Source of the DNA: a bacterium | GTDB taxonomy: Bacteria > Acidobacteriota > Thermoanaerobaculia > Multivoradales > J023 | Direction of reading: 5' to 3' | DNA: 64,000 bases | NCBI GenBank assembly: GCA_024226315.1 | Contig: JAAELT010000307.1 | Location: 1-64,000 of the forward strand | Part shown: piece by piece, positions 8,453-16,751 of the stretch | Layout: every line of letters starts with the position of its first letter | Position numbering within the stretch: the stretch's first letter is position 1 | Notes under the pieces: model-generated | The model's database searches: none | What the model saw: the letters and a program-made list of their open reading frames with translations, nothing else | Told to the model about the DNA's origin: nothing | Position numbers and translations under genes: made by a program

Positions 8453-9640
8453 TCAAACCACCCGCTTCGCCTTCAGCGCCCTGATCTCTTCTTCGCTGTA
8501 GCCGAGCTCCCGCAGGATCTCGCGGGTGTGCTCGCCGAGACGCGGGGCGCGTCCCCGGATCTCGCCCGGGGTTTCGGACAGATCCACCGGCGTCCGGGCG
8601 ACGGGGGCCGGTTGATCGAGCCCGGGGTAGGGCGTTCGCCGCAGGAACCCGGCGGACTCGACGTGCTCGTCGGCCAGGGCCCGACGGGGAGTCAGCACCT
8701 CGCTGCAGGGGATGCGAGTCCTCTCCAGCTCGGTGATCGCCTCGGCCGTGGTGCGCTCTGAGCACCACGCCTGCATGCGCTCGGAAAAGATCTCACCGTG
8801 ATCGCCGCGCGAGGCATCCGACGCGAAACGCTCGTCCTCCAGCCAGTCCGGCTCGTCCATCATGAACGCCCAGCGCCGGTAGAGAGACTCACCGACCACC
8901 GAGATCAATACCCAGCCGTCGCGGGTCCTGAAGGTGTCGGCGGGCGCCGCGTAAGGGGAGCGGTTGCCGGTGGCTGTGCGGCCCAGCTGAAGCATCGCCT
9001 CCTCGATCAAGGCCGCGTTGCCGATGGTCAGGGCCGAGGACAGCAGGCTGGCTTCGACGTGCTGCCCCTCGCCGGTGCGCTCCCGATGCAGCAGGGCGGC
9101 AAGTGTACCCGTGGCGGCGAAAGCCGCGGTACTGTAGTCGACGTAGGTGTGGGCGCAGCGCATCGGCTCGTCCGGGCCGCCGGTGAGGTGCATGGCGCCG
9201 GACATGGCCTGGCCGATGCCGTCGAACCCCACCCGGTCGCTGTACGAGCCGCCGCGACCGAAGGCGGTCACCGTGGTGAGGACGACGTCGGGCCGCGTGG
9301 CACGCAGACTCTCGTAGTCGAGCCCCAGGCGCTCCAGCAGCGCCGGCGGCAGGTTGGCCACCACCACGTCGGCAGTGGCGACGAGCCTGGTCAACACCTC
9401 CCGGCCGGCGGGCTCACGCAGCTCGATCGTCATGCCGCGCTTGCCCCGTCCCCATTGCAGGAAGCCGGCGCCGGCGTCGCCGCCCTCGGAGACCGGGAAG
9501 GTGAAGCGGTCCTCGCCGCCATCGACCTTCTCTACCCGGATGACGTCGGCACCGAGGTCGCCGAGCAGGGCGGCACAGAACGGCCCCGCGATATAGCGGC
9601 CAAAATCGAGCACACGGATGCCGTCCAGAAGTCCGCCCAC
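8453..9640 (-). CDS. Class III (CaiB/BaiF) CoA-transferase
   Basis: A 395-residue cytoplasmic enzyme of the CaiB/BaiF (formyl-CoA transferase) family, moving CoA between carboxylic acids. The N-terminus GGLLDGIRVLDFGRYIAGPF is the classical family opening. GRGKRGMTIELREPAGRE and DGIGQAMSG follow in order, and the Asp in HTYVDYSTAAFA is a good candidate for the catalytic aspartate (about residue 170). Length is typical. The start is a GTG at 9640. It is monocistronic and convergent with the DUF819 gene. The carboxylic acid substrate cannot be told from sequence. Confidence 0.93.
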   Translation of the reverse strand: MGGLLDGIRVLDFGRYIAGPFCAALLGDLGADVIRVEKVDGGEDRFTFPVSEGGDAGAGFLQWGRGKRGMTIELREPAGREVLTRLVATADVVVANLPPALLERLGLDYESLRATRPDVVLTTVTAFGRGGSYSDRVGFDGIGQAMSGAMHLTGGPDEPMRCAHTYVDYSTAAFAATGTLAALLHRERTGEGQHVEASLLSSALTIGNAALIEEAMLQLGRTATGNRSPYAAPADTFRTRDGWVLISVVGESLYRRWAFMMDEPDWLEDERFASDASRGDHGEIFSERMQAWCSERTTAEAITELERTRIPCSEVLTPRRALADEHVESAGFLRRTPYPGLDQPAPVARTPVDLSETPGEIRGRAPRLGEHTREILRELGYSEEEIRALKAKRVV

Positions 9641-9658
9641 GGTTCGTCTCTCCGGGTT

Positions 9659-9673
9659 CCCCCGAAAGGGGGG
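9659..9673. repeat. C5-GAAA-G5 hairpin upstream of two divergent genes
   Basis: A perfect CCCCC-GAAA-GGGGG stem-loop lies just upstream of the CoA-transferase start. It is flanked on one side by GTTCGTCTC (about 9642-9650). The same word, inverted, flanks a closely similar GCCCCCC-GAA-GGGGGGC hairpin at 18572-18588. The shared flank suggests a dispersed short palindromic element rather than chance. Confidence 0.45.
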
Positions 9674-9836
9674 CAGGTGAACATCGATGGTGGAGCGTCA
9701 GTCTACCCGGATCCGAAGTCCTTTGATCCCTTTCTTGCCTCTTTCGGACGTCAACTCACAGATGTCCCTGATACGAGCTGGAGAGGTCGCCGCTTTTGCC
9801 CGGAGCCGCGCGTTGGAAGAGACAAAGGAGAGCTCC

Positions 9837-12800
9837 ATGCAGTACTCGCGCACCCGTGCAATTGTCAGCCTCAGCCTCGTCATGTTGCTGACGGCGGGTC
9901 CGTCGGTGGCGCAGCTGTGCCCGCCCGCCGTCGACCCCGGGGTCGACAACCGTGACGGCTATCTGCCGCCATTCGAAGAGCAGCCGGTGCGTCCGATGAC
10001 GCTTTCTTCCGACCGCAAGCAGCTCTGGGTGCTGAACATCCCCGACTCCCGGGTGTCGGTTTTCGACGCCACCAACCCCACAGCCGGCGACGGCCCGAAG
10101 CTGATCGACGAGGTCGGCGTCGGCCTCGGCCCGGTGGCCATCCAGCGGCGTCCCTCCGATCAAGACGACCGCGAGATGTGGGTGGTCTGTACGTCGTCCA
10201 ACTCCGTCTTCGTGATCGACGAGCGGAATCGCCGCGTGATCACCACCATTCGGGTCGAGCACGAGCCGGGAGACCTGGTGTTCGCCGCCGACGGCAGGAC
10301 CGCCTACGTGTCGCTGGCAGCGTCGAACCAGATCGCCGTGATCGACGCCGGCGCCCGAACGGTCACCAGCCGCATCGAATTCGACTCAAACCTGCCGACC
10401 ACCAGCACCAACCGGCTGCACGCCGAGGAGCCCCTGACCCTGATGCTGGAGGGCGACGATCTCTACGGCATATCGCACGTCTCGGGCAACGGCACCCTCG
10501 CCAATCCGGCGCTGTGCCCGAACCCCACGCCGCCGCCCAACAATGTCCCCTGCTTTCCGGGCTCGGGCGTGCCCAACCTGGCCCAGCTCTGGGACGTCTT
10601 CAACGCTGCCCCCACCGGACCCGAGCCGCCGGACCGTGACGTCGTGCGCTTCGACGTCAACGCTCCGGCCGCCGCCGGTACCGTCGTCGGCTGGCGCTTC
10701 GGCACCATCAACTTCGATCTGCAGCGCGAGCCGGGCGGCCCCGACATGGTGGTCTCGAACGTCGACCTGCGCAACGACTCGATCCTCACCGAGCAGCTCT
10801 ACCCCAAGGACGTCGTCGAATTCGGCAAACCGTCGATCCACCGTATCAGCATGGGGCCGGACGCCACCTCGGCGACCTCCAATCAGACCGTCGCCCACTT
10901 CGACCTCAACGATCCGGCGAACGTCAACGCCGTCCTGGAGGCCGAGGGCTACCGCTGCGCCTTCCCCACCCAGATGGCGTTCAACGATGCCGGCGACCGC
11001 CTCTACGTAGCCTGCTACGGCACCAACAACGTGGCGGTCACCGACTATCCGCCGACCCAGGTGATCGCCGAGCTCCGCTCGCGCGCCTCGGTCGCCGACA
11101 AGACCGGCTTCGGCACCCACGGCCTGCTGCTCGACGAAGCCCGCGGCGTGGTCTACTCCTATGAGCAGGGTGACGGCAGCCTGCAGATCTACCGCGACAA
11201 TCCCGGCACCGGCACCGTCAACGCGCCGGTGCACTCGCGGCCGATCTCGATCGGCTTCGACATCACGCCGGAGATCGTCGAGGCCGGGCGGTTCCACTTC
11301 AACAACGCCGCCAACTCGGCCTTCGGCACCGACAGCTGCGCCACCTGCCACTACCGCGCCCACGCCGACGGCGTCGCCTGGGACCTCTCCGACCTCTCCG
11401 GCGACATCCCCGACCAGCCGGGCCAGCCCCTGGGACCGACCGACCGCTTCTTCTTCCGCGACAACAAGGGGCTGAAGGTGACCATGTCGCTGCGCGGCAT
11501 CGAGGAGACGCCGCCGTTCCATTGGCGCGGCGATCGTGCCGACCTGAAGGATTTCGCCGGCGCCGTGGTGGGCCTGATCGGCGGAGAGCCGCTGAGCGAG
11601 GAGGAGGTCGAGCAGGTCGACCGGTTCGTCTTCCCCACCTCCTACCGTCCGAACCCGGATCAGAGCTTCGACCGCTCTTACTCCGCCCAGGCCCTGGACG
11701 GCGCGGGGTGTTTCACCAATCCGCTCAGCCTGACCTTCGGATCGGACACCAACGGCGGCGCGCTGCCGCTGGCGTGCGAAGACTGCCACTCCATGGCCGG
11801 CTTCTCGGGCACCAACAACCAGGTCAACAACGACGGCCGCGTGATCGACAACATCTTCGTCTTCAACCCGGTGCCCGAGGACGCCACCCAGCTGCGCGGC
11901 CTGTGGGACAAATCGAGCGACCAGTATGACTACCCGCCCACCGCGGCGGAGCCGATCTTCCCGGTCACCGGTTGGGGCTTCGCCAACTCCGGCGCCATCG
12001 ACAGCTTCCAGCAGTTCGTCGAGATCGCCGGTGGCGGCCTCGGCGGCCAGGCCCAGAAGGACGCGGTCAAGGCCTTCTTCACCGAGCTCGACACCGGCAT
12101 GGCGCCGACCACCGCCTACGCCTGGACGATGGACGCGGTGTCGGTGGGCGCCATCCCGCCCGAGGCGGTGCAGCTCATCGTGGCCGCCAACGCCGGCCAC
12201 AACGATGTGGTGGTGCGCGGCTGGATCGACTTCGGCCTCGGCGCCGGCCCCGAGACCTTCGACATGTTCCGCCTAGGCAACCTATTCTACCCCAACAAGA
12301 CCGGCGTCGGCCCGTTCACCGCCGGCCAGCTCATCGCCTTCGCCAACCCCGGGGACGGCGACTCCGCGACCCTCACCTTCATGGGCATGCCGGTCGGCAT
12401 GGGGTACCGCGGAGGCTTCGACCGCGACATGGACATGACTCCCGACGGCGACGAGTTGGCCGTCTGCCCCAGCCCGCCGGCGGTCTGCTCCAGCTACCAC
12501 AGCACCGACACCGACGACGACTCCTTCCCCGACGGCTACGAGACGCGCCTCGGCAGCAACCCCAACGACGCCACCAGCCTGCCGTCCGGAGACTCCGTGG
12601 CGCCGAACATCTTGAGTCCCGAGATCTCCTGGTTCAACTCCAACGTCGCCAAGGTGCGCTGGACGACCGACGAGGAGTCGATCAGCCGGGTGATCGTGCG
12701 CGAGAACGGCGCCATCGTCTCGACCAGCGAGGACCTGACCTACAAGTGGCAGCACTCGCAAGTGGTCCGCGACCTGATTGCCGGGCGCACCTACACGGTG

Positions 12801-13277
12801 GAGATCGAGTCCGGGGATCCGGCCAACCCGACCAACAGCCAGACCTTCGTGTTCCCGAACCCGCTGGGCATGCAGCCGCGGCTGTTCCTCAACACCATGC
12901 ACGTCGAGACCACCAACCTGAAGGTGGTGGCGATCGGCATCCCGGGCGGCAACTTCCTGCTGCGGGCGACCTTCCAGATCCACGACGGCGCCACCTCGGC
13001 GCCGCTGGCCAACCACCCGGTCACCATCGACTACGAATGGTACGAATGGGTGCCGGGCGGCACCGGCGCGATCGTCGCCCATCCGGTGACTTTCAGCGGC
13101 ACCACCAACGCCCAGGGCCGGATCTCGGACACCTTCAGCACCTCCAACGTGACGACCGGCCAGGGCGGCGTCGCGGAGGTGATCTCGAGGAACGTCTCGG
13201 AGTCCGTGGCCTTCCGCATGCTGTTCCAGCCGGAGAGTGGAGCGGAGGGTTTCGGCACCAGGATCAACCTGCCTTGA
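9837..13277 (+). CDS. Exported YVTN beta-propeller / multiheme cytochrome c protein
   Basis: A 1146-residue exported protein. The start at 9837 is chosen because AAAGGAG sits 7 bp upstream and a clear signal peptide follows (residues 1-26, ending SVA-QL). Residues about 40-250 carry YVTN/YncE-like propeller repeats such as VSVFDATNP and IAVIDAGARTVTSRIEF. Two c-type heme motifs follow, CATCH (about residue 500) and CEDCH (about 646), separated by a segment resembling diheme cytochrome c peroxidase-like proteins. An acidic thrombospondin-type-3-like stretch (DTDDDSFPDGYETRLGSNP, about 890) and a fibronectin-like C-terminus complete it. It is probably a periplasmic or surface redox protein. No partner gene is adjacent. 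A strong terminator follows. Confidence 0.85.
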   Translation: MQYSRTRAIVSLSLVMLLTAGPSVAQLCPPAVDPGVDNRDGYLPPFEEQPVRPMTLSSDRKQLWVLNIPDSRVSVFDATNPTAGDGPKLIDEVGVGLGPVAIQRRPSDQDDREMWVVCTSSNSVFVIDERNRRVITTIRVEHEPGDLVFAADGRTAYVSLAASNQIAVIDAGARTVTSRIEFDSNLPTTSTNRLHAEEPLTLMLEGDDLYGISHVSGNGTLANPALCPNPTPPPNNVPCFPGSGVPNLAQLWDVFNAAPTGPEPPDRDVVRFDVNAPAAAGTVVGWRFGTINFDLQREPGGPDMVVSNVDLRNDSILTEQLYPKDVVEFGKPSIHRISMGPDATSATSNQTVAHFDLNDPANVNAVLEAEGYRCAFPTQMAFNDAGDRLYVACYGTNNVAVTDYPPTQVIAELRSRASVADKTGFGTHGLLLDEARGVVYSYEQGDGSLQIYRDNPGTGTVNAPVHSRPISIGFDITPEIVEAGRFHFNNAANSAFGTDSCATCHYRAHADGVAWDLSDLSGDIPDQPGQPLGPTDRFFFRDNKGLKVTMSLRGIEETPPFHWRGDRADLKDFAGAVVGLIGGEPLSEEEVEQVDRFVFPTSYRPNPDQSFDRSYSAQALDGAGCFTNPLSLTFGSDTNGGALPLACEDCHSMAGFSGTNNQVNNDGRVIDNIFVFNPVPEDATQLRGLWDKSSDQYDYPPTAAEPIFPVTGWGFANSGAIDSFQQFVEIAGGGLGGQAQKDAVKAFFTELDTGMAPTTAYAWTMDAVSVGAIPPEAVQLIVAANAGHNDVVVRGWIDFGLGAGPETFDMFRLGNLFYPNKTGVGPFTAGQLIAFANPGDGDSATLTFMGMPVGMGYRGGFDRDMDMTPDGDELAVCPSPPAVCSSYHSTDTDDDSFPDGYETRLGSNPNDATSLPSGDSVAPNILSPEISWFNSNVAKVRWTTDEESISRVIVRENGAIVSTSEDLTYKWQHSQVVRDLIAGRTYTVEIESGDPANPTNSQTFVFPNPLGMQPRLFLNTMHVETTNLKVVAIGIPGGNFLLRATFQIHDGATSAPLANHPVTIDYEWYEWVPGGTGAIVAHPVTFSGTTNAQGRISDTFSTSNVTTGQGGVAEVISRNVSESVAFRMLFQPESGAEGFGTRINLP

Positions 13278-13310
13278 GTCAGGGTCGTTGCCGGTTCGCC
13301 GGCACGGCCT

Positions 13311-13365
13311 CCCTCGCGCGAGGCGTCCGGAACCGGGCACCGGGCGCCTCGCGCGCAGGGGTTTT
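13311..13365 (+). terminator. Rho-independent terminator after the heme/propeller gene
   Basis: Left arm CCCTCGCGCGAGGCG (13311-13325) pairs with CGCCTCGCGCGCAGGG (13345-13360) with one bulge across a 19-nt loop, and is followed at once by GTTTT. It lies 34 bp past the stop at 13277. The stem-plus-T arrangement is the best intrinsic terminator in the window. Confidence 0.75.
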
Positions 13366-13516
13366 CTCTCGAGACCGTGTTGGTCCGTGACCTGAAGCGG
13401 GATCCATCGCCAGGCGCCTCCGGGGTGCTGGACGGACAGCCACTCTGCTAAACTCCGCGCGTCGGGATCGCACCGCCCTACCGGCGGGCTGTTCCGGCTT
13501 TCCGGAGAGAGGCATC

Positions 13517-14938
13517 ATGGATCTCGATCAGCTACTGACCATCATGACCAAGCAGGGGGCGTCGGACCTGCACATCAAGCCCACCCGCCCCCCCCTGCTG
13601 CGCATGAACGGCAAGCTGCTGCCGCTCAAGACCGATCCCTTGAAGCTCGAGGAGATCGGCAAGATGGTCGACAAGATCTTGTCGCCACCCCAGAAGCGCA
13701 AGCTCGAGGAACAGATGTCGGTCGATCTCGGCTACGGTGTGCCGGGCGTGGCGCGGTTTCGCGGCAACATCTTCATGCAGCGAGGCAACCTGGCAGCCTG
13801 TTTCCGGCGCATTCCCTTCGAGATCATGGCGATCGAAGACCTCGACCTGCCGAAGGTCCTGCTCGATTTCTGCAAAATGCCCATGGGACTGGTACTGGTC
13901 ACCGGGCCGACGGGCAGCGGCAAGTCCACCACCCTCGCTGCGCTGATCAAGTTCATCGCCGCCACCCGGCCGGTGCACGTGATTACCATCGAAGATCCGA
14001 TGGAGTTCCTGTTCTCCGACAGCATGGCGTCGATTTCCCAGCGCGAGATCGGCACCGACACCAACGCCTTCCAGCAGGCGTTGGTCAACGCCATGCGCCA
14101 GGACCCCGACGTCATCATGGTCGGAGAGATGCGCGACCCCGACACCATCGGCACGGTGATCACCGCGGCCGAGACTGGTCATCTGGTGTTCTCGACCCTG
14201 CACACCAACAGCGCCACCCAGACGATCGACCGGATCCTCGACTCCTTCCCGGTCGACCAGCAGGCGCAGGTGCGGGCCCAACTGGCCCAGGTGCTCAAAG
14301 CCGTGGTGTCGATGAAGCTGGTCCAGCGCCGCGACGGCGAGGGCCGGATCGCGGCGCTCGAGATCATGCGCAACTCGCCCAAGATTGCCAAGTCGATCGA
14401 GGAAGGCAAGACCTCCGAGCTGCACGAGGAGCTCGAATCGTCGGTCGGCTACTACCGCATGCAGAGCATGAACCAGTCGCTGCTGGCGCTGCTGGTGCAC
14501 AGCGACATCACCTACGAGGAGGCGATGGAGCAATCGCCGGATCCGGAGGACTTGTCGCTCAAGCTGCGCAAGATGTTCCCCAACCTGGAAACTCAAGGAG
14601 GCGACATGTCGACTTCGGACTTTGCCGAGATCCAGGAGCTGCAGCAGTTCCGCAAGCTCTACGAAGAGCAGGAGATCAAGACCCAGGAGCGTCTGGCCGA
14701 AAAGGAAGAGGACGCGGCCCGGCTCAGCGGCATGCTCGAAGACCGCGATCAGGCGATCCGCGACCTCGAGGGCCGCATGGACGAGATGAAGCGGGAGGTC
14801 GAACGCATGCGCGGCGAGTACACCCGCTTGAAGGACGAGGCGCAACAGAAGATGGACAAGCTCATGGACCGCATCCGCGAGCTCAACCAGCGGCTCGCCG
14901 GCGGCGGCGGGGACAAGAAGTCGGGGATCTTCCGCTAG
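13517..14938 (+). CDS. PilT/PilU-like twitching ATPase with coiled-coil C-terminal extension
   Basis: A 473-residue secretion-superfamily ATPase. Residues 1-110 form the N-terminal PAS-like domain with ASDLHIKPTRPPLLRMNG. Walker A is GPTGSGKSTT (about 134-143), the Asp box is TIEDPMEF, Walker B is QDPDVIMVGEMRDPDT, and the His box is STLHTNSA. This is the PilT/PilU group that powers type IV pilus retraction; the absence of a long GspE-type N-domain excludes a secretion ATPase. Beyond residue 365 there is an unusual extension of roughly 105 residues, very rich in Glu, Lys and Arg and predicted coiled coil, ending KKSGIFR. Typical PilT is about 345-380 residues. No other pilus gene is nearby. 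Confidence 0.92.
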   Translation: MDLDQLLTIMTKQGASDLHIKPTRPPLLRMNGKLLPLKTDPLKLEEIGKMVDKILSPPQKRKLEEQMSVDLGYGVPGVARFRGNIFMQRGNLAACFRRIPFEIMAIEDLDLPKVLLDFCKMPMGLVLVTGPTGSGKSTTLAALIKFIAATRPVHVITIEDPMEFLFSDSMASISQREIGTDTNAFQQALVNAMRQDPDVIMVGEMRDPDTIGTVITAAETGHLVFSTLHTNSATQTIDRILDSFPVDQQAQVRAQLAQVLKAVVSMKLVQRRDGEGRIAALEIMRNSPKIAKSIEEGKTSELHEELESSVGYYRMQSMNQSLLALLVHSDITYEEAMEQSPDPEDLSLKLRKMFPNLETQGGDMSTSDFAEIQELQQFRKLYEEQEIKTQERLAEKEEDAARLSGMLEDRDQAIRDLEGRMDEMKREVERMRGEYTRLKDEAQQKMDKLMDRIRELNQRLAGGGGDKKSGIFR

Positions 14939-14994
14939 CGTCGGCGAACGGATCCCACACACAGCTCTCGGCCACGATTTCCTTCCAGCCATTC

Positions 14995-15288
14995 ATGGCT
15001 CTCAGTCGCGCAGAGGTAGAACGCATCGCGGAGCTGGCACGGCTCGACCTGACGCCGGCCGAGGAAGAGCTGTTCGCTTCTCAGCTGGGCAAGATCGTCG
15101 ACTACTTCGATCAGCTGCGCGGGTTCGAGGACACCGACACCGACGGCGTGGCGGATCTCGACGTCGACAGCCTCGAGGCGGACGACCTCCCGGTACCGTG
15201 TCTGCCGCGCGAAGCGTTCCTGGACAACGCGCCCGAGAGCATCGACGGCTTCCTGGTCGTGCCGCCGGTCAAGGCGAAGCCCGGATGA
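14995..15288 (+). CDS. gatC: Asp/Glu-tRNA amidotransferase subunit C
   Basis: A 97-residue protein matching GatC throughout: LSRAEVERIAELARLDLTPAEEELFASQLGKIV at the N-terminus, then YFDQLRGFEDTD and the conserved late PREAFLDNAPE. GatC stabilises GatA and bridges it to GatB in the complex that converts Glu-tRNA(Gln) or Asp-tRNA(Asn) to the amide form. The ATG at 14995 gives the family length. The stop overlaps the gatA ATG by 4 bp, so GatC and GatA are translationally coupled. gatB is not in the window. Confidence 0.95.
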   Translation: MALSRAEVERIAELARLDLTPAEEELFASQLGKIVDYFDQLRGFEDTDTDGVADLDVDSLEADDLPVPCLPREAFLDNAPESIDGFLVVPPVKAKPG

Positions 15289-16751
15289 GCCAGCTCTGGC
15301 AACTGGGGGCGGAGGAGATCGCGCGCGGGGTGCGCGGTGGCGAGCTCTCGGCACGCGAGGTCTTCGAGTCCTGCCTGGAACGCACGCGCGCGGTCGAGGG
15401 TGACCTCGGGGCCTATCTCGAGCTCCTCGCCGAGCAGGGGCGCGAGCGTGCCGACGAGATCGATCAGCGCCGGCGGGCGGGCGAGGACGTCGGGCCGCTC
15501 GCCGGCGTGCCGGTGGCGATCAAGGACAACATCTCCGTCGCCGGGCGTTCTCTAACCTGCGGCTCGCGGATCCTGGAAGGCTACGTCGCCGCCTACTCGG
15601 CGACCGCGATCGAGCGGCTGGAGGCGGCCGGAGCGGTGATCCTCGGCCGGTGCAACCTCGACGAGTACGGCATGGGCTCGTCGTGCGAAAACTCGAGCTT
15701 TCAATTGACGCACAATCCCTGGCGCCTCGACCGGGTGCCCGGCGGATCGAGCGGCGGTCCGGCGGCGGCGGTGGCCACCGGCGTACCGCTGGCGCTGGGC
15801 ACCGATACCGGCGGCTCGATCCGCCAGCCGGCCGCCTTCTGCGGCATCGTCGGTCTCAAGCCGACCTACGGCCGGGTGTCGCGCTACGGCCTGGTGGCCT
15901 TCGCCTCGTCGACCGACCAGATCGGTCCCCTGGCGCGCAACACCCGCGACGCGGCCCTGGCCCTGAAGGTGATCGCCGGAGCCGACGAGCGCGACTCGAC
16001 CTCGGCGCGCCGGCCGGTGGCCGACCCCCTGGCGGAGATCGACAACGGCATCGCCGGCCGCGCGGTCGGCGTCGCCACGGAGATCGACAACCGCAGCCTG
16101 CCCGCCGAGGCCCGCGCCAGCTGGCGGCAAGCACTAGCCCGGCTCGAGCGCCTGGGAGCCGAGCTGCGCGAGGTCTCGATCCCGGCCCTGGACGCCGCCA
16201 TCGCCTGCTATTACGTGCTGTGCACCAGCGAAGCCAGCGCCAACCTGGCCCGCTTCGACGGCATTCGCTATGGCCGCCGTGCGGCCGGTACGGGATCGCT
16301 CGGCGAGCTCTACCGCGCGAGCAGAAGCCAGGGATTCGGCGCCGAGGTCAAGCGCCGGATCATGCTCGGTACCTTCGCGCTCTCCGCCGGCTACTACGAC
16401 GCCTACTATGGCCGCGCCCTGGCCGTTCGCCAGGCCCTGAGGCGGCAGCTGGAGACAGCTTTCGAGACCGTCGACCTGCTGGTGACGCCCACCGCGCCTT
16501 CCGGCGCTTTCGCGATCGGCGAACGGATCGACGACCCACTCTCCATGTACCTCATGGACATCTACACCGTTCCTGCCAGCCTCGCGGGCTTGCCCGCGCT
16601 CTCGGTGCCCTGCGGCCTGGACGACGACGGCATGCCGCTCGGCCTCCAACTGATGGCCCGACCGTTCGACGAGGCGGCGGTGCTGGCGGCCGGCCGAGCC
16701 TTCGAGCAGGATCTCGACTGGAAGGTCGAGCCGACGGCGGTGGCGGCATGA
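15285..16751 (+). CDS. gatA: Asp/Glu-tRNA amidotransferase subunit A
   Basis: A 488-residue amidase-signature enzyme that generates ammonia from glutamine for tRNA-dependent Asn/Gln formation. The Ser-cisSer-Lys triad is visible: Lys in VAIKDNI (about residue 73), the cis-Ser in GGSSGGPAAAVATG and the nucleophile Ser in GTDTGGSIRQPAAFCG (about 165-180). The ATG at 15285 was preferred over in-frame codons further upstream because it gives the family N-terminus and an ATGA overlap with gatC. The stop overlaps the next gene by 4 bp as well. A generic amidase is unlikely given the gatC neighbour. Confidence 0.95.
   Translation: MSQLWQLGAEEIARGVRGGELSAREVFESCLERTRAVEGDLGAYLELLAEQGRERADEIDQRRRAGEDVGPLAGVPVAIKDNISVAGRSLTCGSRILEGYVAAYSATAIERLEAAGAVILGRCNLDEYGMGSSCENSSFQLTHNPWRLDRVPGGSSGGPAAAVATGVPLALGTDTGGSIRQPAAFCGIVGLKPTYGRVSRYGLVAFASSTDQIGPLARNTRDAALALKVIAGADERDSTSARRPVADPLAEIDNGIAGRAVGVATEIDNRSLPAEARASWRQALARLERLGAELREVSIPALDAAIACYYVLCTSEASANLARFDGIRYGRRAAGTGSLGELYRASRSQGFGAEVKRRIMLGTFALSAGYYDAYYGRALAVRQALRRQLETAFETVDLLVTPTAPSGAFAIGERIDDPLSMYLMDIYTVPASLAGLPALSVPCGLDDDGMPLGLQLMARPFDEAAVLAAGRAFEQDLDWKVEPTAVAA

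Noticed and set aside
9687..9836. An upstream start for the heme/propeller protein
   Set aside because: It would bury the signal peptide; AAAGGAG and a signal sequence support 9837.
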